Assembly: GCA_020632575.1 (NCBI GenBank)
Contig: JACKFH010000002.1
Location: 1-64,000, forward strand
Length of the DNA stretch: 64,000 nucleotides
Direction of reading: 5' to 3'
Origin: Candidatus Omnitrophota bacterium
Lineage (GTDB): Bacteria; Hinthialibacterota; Hinthialibacteria; OLB16
A program made the translations under genes and the position numbers. The stretch's first letter is position 1. Every line of letters starts with the position of its first letter. The notes beneath the pieces are model-generated. The model was not told where the DNA came from. It worked only from the letters and a program-made list of their open reading frames with translations, and made no database searches. This document shows, one piece after another, positions 42,385-54,062 of the stretch.

Positions 42385-43074
42385 ATGCCAAAAAGAATCC
42401 CAGAGGGAGAGTTTGACGCGATTGAGGAGGCCGTGAAACGGTTTCCAGAGGGCGCGGGAGTCGACGAGATTCTCCCCGTCCTGTCATTTAAGACTTCTAA
42501 ACGGACCTTGCAGCGACGGTTGGCAGACCTAGTCGACAAGGAGCGATTGGTCGCGGAGGGCGCGGGGCGGGGTCGGATCTACCGGCTGCCTCCGAAGAAG
42601 CCCACCATCAGCCCGCAGACCGTTGAGCCACCCGTGGAAAAGGTCATGATCGAGGATGAATCCTATATCCCCATATCCACGGAAGGGGAGGCCATCAAAC
42701 GGGCTGTCCGAAAACCGGTTCAGGACCGAGAACCTGTCTCGTACAACCGGGAGTTTCTCGAAGACTATCGCCCCAACGAGACATTCTATCTTTCAGAGGA
42801 AGCGAGGCGACATCTCTTGGAGATCGGAAGGTCCGAGGAGGGCCACCGTCCGGCGGGAACCTACGCCAGGCGGATCTTCAATCGCCTCTTGATCGACTTG
42901 TCGTTTAACTCAAGCCGGTTGGAAGGGAACACCTACTCGTTGCTTGAGACCGAGAGGTTATTGGAAATGGGCGAAGAGGCTGAAGGAAAGGATGCTCGGG
43001 ATGCCCAAATGATTCTGAACCACAAAGCCGCGATCGAGCTTTTGGTGATGGGACGAAGGCTATCAACCTGGTGA
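42385..43074 (+). pseudogene. Fic-family protein, N-terminal part only (HTH + Fic_N), fused by deletion to HsdR
   Basis: 229 codons from ATG 42385 (a GTG at 42325 lies inside the operator-like repeats). The N-terminus has a helix-turn-helix-like segment (AIEEAVKRFPEGAGVDEIL, TSKRTLQRRLADLVDKERLV), then the Fic_N signature NSSRLEGNTYSLLETERLL and MILNHKAAIELLV. It stops just there: the catalytic HPFxxGNGR motif that transfers AMP is absent. About 43047-43055 the conserved sequence switches to HsdR in another frame. It cannot be an active AMP transferase; it may still bind DNA. Confidence 0.7.
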
Positions 43075-43508
43075 AGAGCATCGAGAGGACCGCCGAGGAG
43101 AACAGTGAGGATCCGTTCCTAATCGCCATGGCCGATCAAGCGAAATTGGTTCAAGCCAGTTTCGAGAATCGACAATGTTCGGCGGAAGATGCCGTGGAGG
43201 CGTTACTCAAGGAGATTGAAAACAACGAGGCCCGCAAAAAGGAGCAAGCCGAAAAGGGATTCGATGGCCTCACTTTCTTCGTCTACCGGACCCTCCTCGA
43301 TGCGAATATCGACAACCCCGAGGAGGTCACCCTCAAAATCAAAGGGGCCTTTATCGAGTATCCCAACTGGAAAGGGAGCGATAGATCCCTCCGCGAACTA
43401 AGAAACCAAGTGACATTTGCCATTTGTGCCGCGACCGAAGACCTTGATCAGGTCACCGAGTTGGTCGATGACCTTTTCCAAATACTCGAAGATCCAAATC
43501 GGCACTGA
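43071..43508 (+). pseudogene. Type I restriction HsdR, C-terminal remnant
   Basis: 145 codons from GTG 43071; the same frame is open upstream (TKAINLV from 43053). KSIERTAEENSEDPFLIAMA, EKGFDGLTFFVYRTLLD and LRNQVTFAIC match the helical C-terminal (DUF3387-like) end of HsdR, which contacts the methylase. The motor and nuclease domains are missing. With 42031-42249 this marks the two ends of one hsdR gene or of two. Confidence 0.6.
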
Positions 43509-43513
43509 ATGCC

Positions 43514-43822
43514 ATGAAGAAAAAGGAAATTCAAAAACACAAGTTCAAAGAGCGAGTCCGTGAATGGGCCGATAAACTCGATGTCCAAATCGTCTGGCTC
43601 GGAGTCCGCCCCATGACCGGCAAATGGGCTTCCTGCTCCACCAACGGCCACCTGAATTTCAACATGGAACTCCTCTCGATGGACCAGGAAGTCTGGGACT
43701 ACGTCATCGTCCACGAACTCCTCCACTTCTTCGTCCCCAACCACGGGAAATTCTGGAAGAGCCTGATGCGGGCACATCTGGGGGATTATGAGAGGGTGGA
43801 GGCGAGGCTCAAAAGCCTTTAA
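43514..43822 (+). CDS. YgjP-like (DUF45/SprT-type) metallopeptidase
   Basis: 102 residues, shorter than the usual ~230, but the catalytic end is complete: VRPMTGKWASCSTNGHLNFN, then VIVHELLHFFVPNHGKFW, with the zinc motif HELLH plus a downstream His. YgjP-like peptidases are regularly coded directly after hsdR in type I restriction loci. Start ATG 43514 is 5 bases after the HsdR-fragment stop, with AAAAAGGAA following the start rather than before it. The N-terminal part of the family is missing; it may be a natural short form or truncated. Confidence 0.7.
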   Translation: MKKKEIQKHKFKERVREWADKLDVQIVWLGVRPMTGKWASCSTNGHLNFNMELLSMDQEVWDYVIVHELLHFFVPNHGKFWKSLMRAHLGDYERVEARLKSL

Positions 43823-44140
43823 TTCCTAATCTTCCTCAAATCCCTTTACAACACACGGAATTTGAATCACCACGATTTCTCCATCGGGCGCTTTGGTGGA
43901 TGTCCCGCAATCGTGTGTACACTTCATCTGTACCTTGTTGTCAACCATCCAACTGCAGTAGACCGCGAATTCGGCCGCGGTTGGCAATAGGAATCGTGCA
44001 TGACAACCAACTTGCTTCTGCACCGACTCTCTTTGAAATCCCCCTGAAAAAAAAGTGTCGGGCTTCTATGTCATCGCGTACTACCCAGTAGAGGCTCGAC
44101 AAGATACACTCTGACGAGTGTCTCTAATAATGTCGGGGGT
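43823..44140. other. Intergenic region before the sigma-factor gene
   Basis: About 320 bases. It contains one weak minus-strand ORF (43826-44023) and a purine-rich leader before the GTG of the sigma gene. No promoter is obvious. Confidence 0.4.
43826..44023 (-). CDS. Small Cys-containing ORF, doubtful
   Basis: 65 codons with five Cys (YCSWMVDNK, KCTHDCGTST). No family recognised and no clear ribosome-binding site. It could be a short zinc-binding protein or a remnant of the island. Confidence 0.25.
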   Translation of the reverse strand: MQKQVGCHARFLLPTAAEFAVYCSWMVDNKVQMKCTHDCGTSTKAPDGEIVVIQIPCVVKGFEED

Positions 44141-44731
44141 GTGGAGATTTCGGAATCGCGGGCGGATACGAACGGAAAGGCGGGATCGCGCGAGAAGGAA
44201 TGGATCGAGCGATTCGCGGCGGGCGACCAGGAGGCGCTGGGGCGGTTGATCGAGGTCTATGAACCTCGTCTCTACGCCTTTTGCCGTCGGGTTCTGATCA
44301 GCCACGAGGACGCCGAAGACGCGGTCCAGGAGACACTGATGAAAGTCTCTCAGACCGAAACCTTTCGCGGGACTACTTTCAAGGCGTGGATTTACAAGAT
44401 CGCCTTGAACATCTGCCGGTCCCATCTCCGTTCCTCGAACGCTCGAAAGGCGAGGGAGGAAACATCCGGGCTGGAGGCGATGGCCGAATCGCCCCGAATG
44501 GGAACGCCCAAACGGGTCTTCGATGAACGCGAGCGGGCCAGGGAAGTGGCCGCCGCGATGGACATGCTGCCGGAGGAACAACGCGAGGTGCTGGTGCTGA
44601 AGTACATCGACGATCTCTCAGTTGAGGAGATCGAGGAAATCTCGGGCCTGCCAGGGAGCACCATCAAGGGCAGGCTGCGTCACGGACGAACCAAACTGAG
44701 AAAAATCTTGGAACTGCGAGGCATCCAATGA
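44141..44731 (+). CDS. ECF-type sigma-70 family RNA polymerase sigma factor
   Basis: 196 residues. Region 2 (LGRLIEVYEPRLYAFCRRVL, HEDAEDAVQETLMKVSQTE) binds core polymerase and the -10 element; region 4 (LPEEQREVLVLKYIDDLSVE, GLPGSTIKGRLRHGRTKLRK) binds the -35. The start is GTG 44141; no in-frame ATG precedes the conserved part. The stop overlaps the ATG of the anti-sigma gene (ATGA at 44728), the usual sign of coupled sigma/anti-sigma synthesis. The downstream cohesin/dockerin genes are its likely targets, by position only. Confidence 0.92.
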   Translation: MEISESRADTNGKAGSREKEWIERFAAGDQEALGRLIEVYEPRLYAFCRRVLISHEDAEDAVQETLMKVSQTETFRGTTFKAWIYKIALNICRSHLRSSNARKAREETSGLEAMAESPRMGTPKRVFDERERAREVAAAMDMLPEEQREVLVLKYIDDLSVEEIEEISGLPGSTIKGRLRHGRTKLRKILELRGIQ

Positions 44732-45482
44732 ACGACCACACACAAGACCGCATCGACGACGAACTCCTTCAGGACTGGGTGGATGGTTTTCTCGATCATG
44801 AGGAGGCGCGAACGGTGGCCGAAAGAGTCGCCGCCAACCCCGACCTCCAGAACCGCGCTCTCGCTCTCGCCAAAGAAGGAGAATTGATCGCGTCCACTCT
44901 CGCCTGGACGGCTGAACATCGAAACCCGCATGAGGCGAAAACGCTCGCTCTCGCAGTTCCTCCAACATGGCGACGACGACCCGCCTACATCGTTCTCGGG
45001 CTGGCGGCCTGCTTGGCGCTGGTCGCACTTCCGGTCTGGATGGTGGGTGGGTTCAAGAATGAGAAGGCGGGATCGGACGACATGGTCGCTGTGTTCGCGC
45101 CCCTGCGGGATGGCCCGGCGATCCAACTCGAATCGGTGGAGGCGGCCCCTGGTGAGACGGTGTATGTCACCCTCCGCGCCAGAAACCTCAAGGGATTCTG
45201 CGGACTCCAAGCGCGGGTCCGTGTGGAGAACGGCCTCGAGGCGATGTCGACCCGGAGTTCGGGATTCACTTACGCCGGAGTCCGGGGGGGTGAGGTGTTT
45301 GTCGCCTCGATCAGCGAGGATGGGTGGACCTCCGAGGACGGGGTCATTCTTCGTCTGCCGGTCAAGGTCGGATCCTCGGCCGGGGGGAACTCTCCCTCGA
45401 ACTGGACGACCTCCGTCTGATCGACAGTGACCGTCGAGTCCTCGATGTGGCGAAACAAAGCGCCCGCATCCGGGTGCTCTGA
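44728..45482 (+). CDS. Membrane anti-sigma factor with extracytoplasmic cohesin-like domain (frame breaks at G6)
   Basis: N-terminal ~85 residues are a cytoplasmic anti-sigma-type region (LLQDWVDGFLDHEEARTVAE) without the zinc Cys/His motif. A membrane helix (AYIVLGLAACLALVALPVW, ~89-108) leads to an outside cohesin-like domain (~125-250; APGETVYVTLRARNLKGF, GLQARVRVENGLEAMST). The frame is left at GGGGGG (45382-45387); one added G restores GELSLELDDLRLIDSD and a stop at 45480, completing the cohesin fold; read directly, the frame stops at 45420. Full length is about 250 residues. ATGA overlap with the sigma gene. The cohesin could bind a dockerin of a secreted protein and so pass a surface signal to the sigma factor; inferred by comparison with RsgI. 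Confidence 0.8.
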
Positions 45483-45496
45483 CATAATTTGTCCCT

Positions 45497-45640
45497 GGCA
45501 AAACACTTGCCTCGGGCGCCGTAGCCCGGCAACTCACTTGCCGGGGTGGAACGAGATAGAAACCGAATTCGCCCGCCATGGCCTGACCTGTCTCCGGGTT
45601 GTCAGGACTCGGAAACAGCACGGCGGGCGATACGAACCAA
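45497..45640. repeat. Nested hairpins, relative of the 13076 element
   Basis: Hairpins: GGCAA/TTGCC (45497-45511), CCCGGCAA/TTGCCGGG (45525-45545, directly after TAGC), CCTGAC/GTCAGG (45582-45606) inside the arms CGCCCGCC (45570-45577) and GGCGGGCG (45622-45629). Like 13076-13243 it combines a TAGC-prefixed hairpin with an outer inverted repeat. It fills the gap between the anti-sigma and propeller genes. Confidence 0.6.
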
Positions 45641-45659
45641 AAGAATGAGGTGCAAACCG

Positions 45660-47040
45660 ATGACCCTAAATTTCAAACCACTCAGACACGGCCTCCTGTC
45701 AGGACTGGCCCTGTTGATGTTCTTCCCAGTAACTGCCCTGGCGCATAACGGGGAAGTATTGGATTTCGATCACCCTGACCCCGAAGAATACCAATTATTT
45801 GGGACCGGCCTCGTTACCTTCAGGGATGTTAATGGCGATGGTTTTCAAGATGTCCTCAGTCTCGCCGAAAGAGTCGGCACAGCAACACGGGATTGGGTTA
45901 TTGTCCTTTCAAGCGGCAATGACGGGGCCATTTTAAGAATTGAGGAAACGCCCGAAGTCCCATTTGCCAATCAGGAACAGGCGGCGCCCACAAACATCAA
46001 TAACTTTTCTTACCCAGCGGCGCAAATCACGGTCATTTCCGACATTACTCAGGATGGCATTCCCGACTTTACGGTTTATGAGGGGGAGGATCACCCGAAA
46101 GAGAGCGAATACCATCGATTGCATGTCTATGATGGATCCACCTTTGGGGTAATCGCCACCCTAAATGATAGCGATAACCGGCCGTTCTTCGGCTTTTCCG
46201 TGGCAAGTATCCACGACTTTTCCAATGACGGAGTTCCAGACCTGTTGGTGGGATCCCTCTCCGAAGAATCCGCGGGGGGATTTGGGGCGGCATTCATTGT
46301 CGATGCATCCACCTTTGCCATTCTCGCAACTCTGACCGAATCCGGAAGCCACAACTTTGGTCATCAGGTGCTCAGTCTTCCCGACATCACCAACGATGGA
46401 ACGCCGGAGATTGCCGTTTCCGATCCTAACTTCCACCCGTCCGGGTCCGCGACCAACGGGGAAGTTTTTATCTATGACGGCGACTCGCTTAATCGGATCG
46501 GAACTCTTCAGGACGAAAGGCATGGGGAGGGAGGGAAGGAATACTTTTTCGGCATTGACACTTCAATGGGGCCAGACCTGAATGGTGATGGAATTGGAGA
46601 AATCTATGTCTCTTCCAAAGAACTGGGCGATTGGTTGAACAATCCCGATGATGTTAGCAGTGGGCGCATCCACGCAATCGATCTCACCACGGGTTTAGTT
46701 GTCAGGACTTACCTTCCCAAGGGAGGCAATGGCCCCTCGGCTGTCGAATGGGGGAGCGAGTTCGCCTTCATTGGAGACTCCAATGGAAACGGATCGAACG
46801 ATATGGCCATTGACGATGGATACGGTCGTGTTGAAATCCTCGATTCGTCTTCCTCCGAAACCATTGGAATCATTGCCACCCTCGATCAAATCGGCCTTCC
46901 CGCTAGCGGGTTGATGGATGTTAACGGCGATAGCCGATCCGATGTCGTGTTTGGCAGGCCTCAAATTGCGGATGCAACGGATGTCGCAAACGGTGTTTGG
47001 CGGCGGGAAGGGAGGTGCGGGCATTCCTTTCTCCGTTTAA
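45660..47040 (+). CDS. Giant secreted FG-GAP/cohesin/dockerin protein, part 1: signal peptide and first FG-GAP module
   Basis: ATG 45660 has GAGGTG 7 bases upstream and begins a signal peptide (LLSGLALLMFFPVTALA). FG-GAP propeller blades follow with calcium loops (DVNGDGFQDV, DITQDGIPDF, DITNDGTPEI, DLNGDGIGEI, DVNGDSRSDV). The conserved sequence leaves this frame between about 46985 and 47020, and resumes in the frame of part 2 (SPFNGATSSATPETLDFGEF). I read parts 1-3 as one protein of about 2,790 residues (45660-54040), since each join falls inside a conserved module and no start signal lies at the breaks. FG-GAP propellers bind ligands or calcium outside the cell, as in integrins. Confidence 0.75.
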
Positions 47041-47398
47041 CGGAGCCACCTCCTCCGCAACTCCGGAGACTCTCGATTTTGGCGAGTTCATCATCGGGGT
47101 TTCGGAACCAAAGACGCTCTCTGTCGAAGTCGAAAACACGGGAGTGCAAGACCTCTTCCTCACAGGCGCTCTATCCAGAGATGTCTCCCTCATACCGGAC
47201 GATCCTTTCAAAGTCGCACCGCTCGCCGATTACCAAGCGCTACTGAAAACAGGAGAGACTTCTCGAATCGAGGTGACCTACAATCCAACCTCTCCGACTG
47301 AGAGGGATGGCGAACTTTGGATCTTCACCAATGACAAGGCGCAACCCAGACGAGTCGTGTCGCTGAAAGGAACGGCTATCGAACCACCCCCCGGCTGA
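46997..47398 (+). CDS. Giant FG-GAP protein, part 2: first ASH-type Ig domain
   Basis: Holds an ASPM/SPD-2/Hydin-like Ig domain (LDFGEFIIGVSEPKTLSVEV ... SRIEVTYNPTSPTERDG). The real content begins near 47015. The frame ends after CCCCCC (47387-47392); a one-base change there would join it to part 3 (ADPNAPLIVDNPEPYYVTQF), whose frame is open from before 47400. Not an independent gene: no ribosome-binding site and no signal peptide. Confidence 0.65.
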   Translation: MAAGREVRAFLSPFNGATSSATPETLDFGEFIIGVSEPKTLSVEVENTGVQDLFLTGALSRDVSLIPDDPFKVAPLADYQALLKTGETSRIEVTYNPTSPTERDGELWIFTNDKAQPRRVVSLKGTAIEPPPG

Positions 47399-47399
47399 C

Positions 47400-50300
47400 C
47401 CCAACGCCCCCCTTATTGTCGACAACCCCGAACCCTATTACGTGACCCAATTCGGCTCCGATGTGGAGGCCTTCCGGGATGTGGATGGGGATGGGGTGAC
47501 GGATATATTGACGGTGGGACTCGAAGGAAAGCAATGGAGCATTTATGTCATGGATGCATCCGGTGAAACAGTCCACCAAAAGGTTGCCTCCCCGGAATTC
47601 GACTACTCCTCCGCTGGGACTCCTGGAGGTGTATTGACCTCCTTGCCCGACATTACTGGGGATGGAATTGAAGATTTTTGTCTTTTTGTTTCGTCCTTCG
47701 GAAGATACTACGATGCATCGCCCAATTCCCATTCTTATGTTCATTTCTTTAATGGGGATACTTTCGAGTTGTTGGCAACAATGAACGCGAATGACGAATA
47801 CCCAAGTTTTGGAGTTTCCGTTGCCGGAATCCATGATATGACTGGAGACGGAAAACCTGAAATCCTTATTGGCGCGCCTGGTTACAACACTACTGGGCCA
47901 TTCCAAGGGGCTGCGTTCATTGTTGATCCAGCTGATTTCTCAATTTTTAAGATTATCAATGCCCCTAGTTCAGACGCCGGGTCGATGTACGGGTTTACAG
48001 GGTATGGTTTTGGAACCTCGGTGACGGGTCTAGGCGATGTGAACGGGAACGCGGTCCCCGATTTCGCTATCGGTGGATGGGGATACGAAGTTCTCCCGGA
48101 TTTACAGTCAAAAGGATCTGTTTTTATCTTTGACGGAGCGAATCAAAGCGTCTTAAGAGCGGTCACCGACCCTAGGCCGGGCGAGGGCCATACGTTCGGC
48201 GGAGAGATCCATCGAGGTCCCGATCTTACCGGGGATGGCTTGGATGAGATTTACGTTTCCGCACCTGGACTTACCATCGCCAGCCAAGTGACCCGAACGA
48301 ACGGAGTCCTGGGTAGTCGAATCTATGCAATCGACCCCACGAATGGAGCTATTGTCCGAACCTATCAACCAAGAAGCCAGGAAAACCATCCAGCATATTG
48401 GGACGCGCGGTTCGAGATCCTGAAAGACTCGAACGGCAACGGAGTGCCGGAAATTGGAACCACCGTTTTCGCTACTCGTCTGGAGGTGTTTGACGCATCG
48501 ACCACGGAACCGGTTTCTGTTTTCGGCGATAGGGAAAGTCTTATCACCTCGATGGTGGGAATTGACGACCTAAATGACGACAATCAAGCAGAAATCATAT
48601 ATGGAAGCAACACCCGTTCAGGGCAGTTAGATTTAACAAAGTCTCCATTCTCTGGGGCGACCGCACGGATCTCTCCTCCTGTTCTCCACTTCGGTGAATT
48701 AGTGGTTGGTGATTCCACCCCCGAGTCTCAACTAATCCACGTCGAAAACATCGGGAGTCGTCCTCTGAAAATACTCTATCTCTACTGGGAATTAAGGGAA
48801 TCCATCGCCCTGCCCAATTCCCTCCGGGTCGTCACGGCGCCGAACGATCTGTACGTGCCGATCCCACCGGGCGATTCGAGGGAAATAGAGATTTCGTATA
48901 ATCCCAAGTTTGGTGAGAAGAACGTCCATGACCTCGTTATTATCACGAACGATTTTAATCACTCGAATCATGCGATCATCATTTCCGCAACCGCAACTGG
49001 AGATCCGCCAGTACGAATTCCCAATCCCAATACCGCGCGCGGATTTACAATCCCGGAGGAAGACAGGTCATCCACACAATTCGAAATCGACGCATTCGCC
49101 TCCGCCGAAGAGTATCTCGGATTTGGATCGAGAATTTCCATCGTCCCTGACACAAACGGAGATGGAATCGAAGATATCGCTGTTGGGGCGCCCGACTCTC
49201 TCGATGACGATGATCTGAAAGCGGGGAAAATCTTTGTCTTTGACGGTTCGGATGACTCGATCCTCAGTGTGATCGATCCACTAAAACCTCACACTGAAGA
49301 TTTGAATTTTGGGTCCGTCTTCACCGCAATCCCGGATATTAACGGCAATGGATCTAGTGAAATCGTTGTTGGGTTGGACTCAATCGGAAACGGAGAAGTT
49401 CATGCCATCGATTCCGACACGAACCAAGTTCTCTGGTCCTTCATGGGGTCCACAAACCAGGAACTCGGATCGGACCTTGATCTATTGGATGACCTCAACG
49501 GGGATGGCATACCCGAGATCCTTGAGGGCGCACGACCCGAAAGCACGCCCGAATCGGCCACCGCTTACGTCGTTTCCGGTTCGGACGGTTCGATTTGGAG
49601 AACCCTGGTCCTGGACGATCCCGACCTTCCGAAACAAATGTTCGGCGATGCGGTTGCTTCCGTTCCCGACCTAAATGGGAATGGGAAAATGGATGCGCTT
49701 ATTGGCGCCCCCTCCGCCAATGCGGGAATCGGGCATGTTTATGTTTTCGATCCCACAACTGGTAGTCTTCTATACGATATTCCTGGTCAGAACCCAGCAA
49801 TGGCGGGTCGGTTTGGAGAGGAGGTTGCGGGCGTTCCCGATGTGGATGGGGATGGTTTCGGCGATCTATTAGTCTCCGCCCCAAATGAAGAAGTGCTGGG
49901 AGAAAACGAGGCGGGTAGGGTCCATGTTTACAGCGGAGTGGATGGGTCTTTCCTGTATTCCTTGGAATCCCTTGCTCCTGACTCAGGGAGTCATTTCGGG
50001 TCCAGTATAGCGGGAATGGAGGACACGAATGGTGATGGAATGGGAGACATTCTTGTCTCAGATGCGCGATTTTTTTCAGATTTTATGACGGATGGACGGG
50101 TCCACATTTTTAGCGGCGGATCGGGGACCTGGATTCAGACCCTGTACCCATTGCTGTTTAAGCAACAAGCCACAGTCTTTGGAAGTGCCATCGCAACATC
50201 AGGTCAGAGAGTCCTAGTCGGAGAAACGGGGATCGAGTTTCGGTCCTCGGGTCCTCAATATCCAAGAGAAGAGTTCCGAATCGCAGGGCGGGTCCTGCTT

Positions 50301-53300
50301 TTTGAGGGCCCGTTTGCTCCTCCTTCAATTCAAGCACCCGATCTTGTCGATTTTGGCGAGTGGTCAGTGAATGGCGGACCAAGTGATCCCATGACAATCG
50401 AAATCGAGAACTTGGGGCCAGGGTACCTTGATTTCAAACCACCCTACTACGAAATAACAGGGGAAGGCGCCGCGAGTTTTCAGTTACTAGAAATTGTAGG
50501 TTCAGCATTAGCCGAACCGGGAGAATCGCCGGAGTTCCTTGTGTCATTCAACCCGGATACGATCGGCCCTCAATCTGCCACGCTTTCGCTATTTACAAAC
50601 ACTCAACTCTTTCCGATTGAGATCCAACTCAATGGCCAAGGAATTTGGGGAAGCCCAGCAATCGCGGCTAAGCCAATCCCAGATTCAGAAACATTGGCCA
50701 CATTCGATTCCAACCTTCTGGGCATCCCGGATGTCAATGGTAATGGGAGCGGAGAGGTCGTCGCCGGTTTTCCTGGGAAGTCCGGGCCAGGACAAGTCAT
50801 CATTGCTGATGGCCAATCCTTGGAAACCATTCACATCCTTCATCCTTCCTCACCTACCGAATCAAGTTTCGGGGCCTCTGTGACATCTACAGTCTCTTCG
50901 TCCTCCCCTACACTTACAGAAATCGTAGTGGGTTCCCCTATGGAAGATTACGGTGGGAAGGAGAGTGCTGGAAAAGTCTATGTATTTGATTCATCGACGG
51001 GTGAATTGCTACGTTCCTTTCATTCTCCGTACCCGAAAGCGGATGAGCGTTTCGGAACCGTTGTTTGTGCTATAAGTGACTTGAACGGCGATGGGATGAA
51101 GGATCTGGTTGTTGGAGCCTATCAACCCAACGCCGTGTCTTCGGCAAATGCGCCAACTTCCTCAAATGTATACACAATCGATGGCCATACTGGGGAATTC
51201 ATTTATGAAGTTTGGGACAGTGAGGATATCGATTCGAGTTTTGTTGGCCCAGCCCTTTCCACGATCCCCGATTTCACAGGCGATGACATTGAAGAGATAG
51301 TGATCGGTTCAACACTAAATTCCCCCCGCTCTGTTGCGGGAGCAGGATATGTTTACGTTCTGAATGGAGCGTCTGGAAAAGTGGTTCACAAATTGTATTC
51401 CCCCAATTATGACGGACCGCCGAGCGCGTTTGATTTTTCGGGGGTCTTTTTCTCAGGCGCAGACGACACGGATTTTTTCCGTTTCGGCCATTCTGTTTCC
51501 GGCATCCCAGACGTCACCGGCGATGGGAACGGAGATATCGTTGTCGCCGCTATCAGTGATTATGTTGACCCCTACACCGGACCGGAAGGAGTCGTTTACA
51601 TTTTCGACGGGGTTGCAGGTGAACTTTTTACGAGGATCCGGAATAACTATGACCGGGAATCATTCGGATTTGGTATGGCTGTCAATGGAATCGAGGATGT
51701 AAATGGAGATGGATTGGGAGAACTTTTGGTCACCAATCGCAGAAACATTGGATACGGGCCTTTTTATGAGTGCAGCCTGTTTGATGGGTCAACAGGACAT
51801 AAACTCTATCAGTTCGAAACGCCCGATTTTGAAAATGCAACAATGACCTCGATCCTAAAGGCCACCAACCTACCGGATGTCAACGGAGATGGGAAAGTCG
51901 ATTTCGCTGTGTCGGGGTATAACCCAGATGCTGCAGAGCCAGGTCTCATCGCCGTCTACCACTCCCTCTTCGAACCCGATGGGAACATCCCCACCCCCAC
52001 CAACACCCCGGTGGTGACCCCGACTTTTACTCCGACTCAGACGCCGACACCTTCTCTCACTCCCACACCCGCTTTCGCCTCGGTCTTGCGCTACCCCGCG
52101 GCCGGGGATCCGGTTGCTTACTCGTCGCTGGCCTTGGCTCTTGAGGAGACTCAGGCGGGGGATGAATTGGTGGTGACCGGGGATGAGACGGTGGGCGAGA
52201 CATTGACGCTTTCGGCGCCGGATGTGGTGTTGCGGAGCGAGGGCGGATCGACCCTTCGCCAGGGCGGCGGGTTGGCCCCCCATGATCCGTTGCTCGAGAT
52301 CGCCTCGACCGCGGACAACGCCGAGATCCTGGGATTCTCCTTCCTCGGATCGGGTGTCGCCAGCCAGACCAAACAGACCTCCGGCAACCATCCCGCCTTC
52401 GAGTCGGAAACTGTGGGCGCGGTCGGAGTCCTGAACGAAGCCGCCGGGACGCTCCTCACCGATTGCTCCTTCATCACGCTCGGCTCGGGTGGATTCGCGG
52501 GCGGGGCCGCGGTGGTGTCCGGTCGGGACAACGGCTCGGCCACGATCCGGCTCGATGGCTGCGAATTGGAGGAAAACAGTGTGGGGGTCCGAGCCGAAAA
52601 GGGTTCGCTCCAGTTGTTCGAATGCGAATCGATGGGGTCCCTCTTCGCCGATGTGATTCTGTATGGAGAGGGTTCCGAGGCGATCTCCGGCGAGATTCTC
52701 GACTGCACCTTCGAAACGGTCGCGGACAATTCGATTCCATACTACCGCCTCTTCGCGACCGGGTCGCCCTCGAACCTGAGCGTGTATGGAACCAGGGTCG
52801 GCGCGGCGTTGGTTTCGAATGTCGTCTCCGGCGATGGCGTCCTGAATTTCGCGGAGAACATTGTCTATAACCTGGAGAATCCAAACGAGAGTCTGCTGAC
52901 CGTGGCGTCTCTTTCGACTTATGGGATACCGGCGGAGGCCACCATCGACCAATGCGATCTGTACAATCATGGTGAATCGGAAGCCGGCTGGCTGATCGGG
53001 TCGGGGAGTCAGGCCCTGATCCAAGCCGGTGAGATCGACAACGGCAGCGGCGCCCCGATCGCTCCCGTTCGAGTGACTGTCCGCAACTCCATCCTGGGCG
53101 GCGCGGGCGGTGGTGATGTCGGCATCGCGTTCCACCGGATCGGCGACTCGACTGGAAGCCTCCTTTCAGTGGCCCACTCGCTCCTCGTGACCGAGGGCGA
53201 TCGTGAACTGGGGACTGCCCTAGTCGGGACCGCGGATGAGTGGACCGCGATCGGATCGGACGATCCGTTTTACGCCGGTGTCGATGAGACTCTCTCCCCC

Positions 53301-54040
53301 GAGGATCTCGATTTCCATTACTCAAAAAACTCGGCGGCAACAACCCATGGCGATCACGGTCAACCCATCGGCTCCCAGGGGCCCGATGACACCAAGGGGC
53401 TATGGGTCTCGCTTCCGGATAGCGTGCTTCCTCAAAGCAACTACGCCGCATTGCCGATCGTGCTCGATGACGCGAGCGGTGTGGCCTCGATCATGATGAC
53501 TCTCCGTTATGACACCGATGTTTTCGCCGGGGCGAACCATATCCAGCCGGGTGACTTCTCCGACCATTTCACCTCAAACGTGAAGAAGACCTCGGCGGGA
53601 CGCCTCGATTTCTCGTTGGTCACCACCGAACCCTCGGAAGTTTCGAGATCGTCCTCGTTGTATTACACACCGCTCAAGTTGGGCCCGAATCCGGTCCCGG
53701 ATGGAACCTTTGTGGAACTGACCGACCTTCTGTTCAAGCGGCTCAACGGGATGGAGTTCCGTGTTCAAAGCCGCGATGGTTGGATCGATTTCCTCTCCAA
53801 CACCATCCCCGGCAACGCCGACCTGAATGGAGTGCTCGACATGCGCGATGTAGTCACCGTGCTCCGTCACATCGTACGGATCGAGGAGATGGGTCCGGAT
53901 GGGATCGAGGCCGCGGATGTGGTCGATCCGGGTGAACTCGCGCCCCCGAGTTTGTCGACCCGATCTCCATCGATGACGCGGTGTGGATCTATCAGGCGGT
54001 CACCGGCGAAACCAAGAAATCCACCGGAAGCGAAAACTAA
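47400..54040 (+). CDS. Giant FG-GAP protein, part 3: three FG-GAP/ASH modules, TP linker, beta-helix, cohesin, dockerin
   Basis: In order: FG-GAP block (47442-48620), ASH domain (48680-49000, LHFGELVVGDSTPESQLIHV), FG-GAP block (49080-50300), ASH domain (50340-50650, VDFGEWSVNGG), FG-GAP block (50690-51970). A Thr/Pro linker (51985-52075) marks a change: the following right-handed beta-helix (52080-53380), cohesin-like domain (53400-53790) and dockerin (53815-54040) look more GC-rich. The dockerin's second loop lies in another frame after CCCCC (53943-53947): EFVDPISIDDAVWIYQAVTG, stop TAA 54038. Uncorrected, the frame runs on into the next gene to 54599. GTG 47442 is only the first start codon in the frame. 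Probable surface adhesin or scaffold. Confidence 0.8.
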
Positions 54041-54062
54041 GGGAAGATTGGAAACCGGTCCG

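Noticed and set aside
51870..53135. 421-codon minus-strand frame
   Set aside because: Shadow of the beta-helix part of the giant protein.
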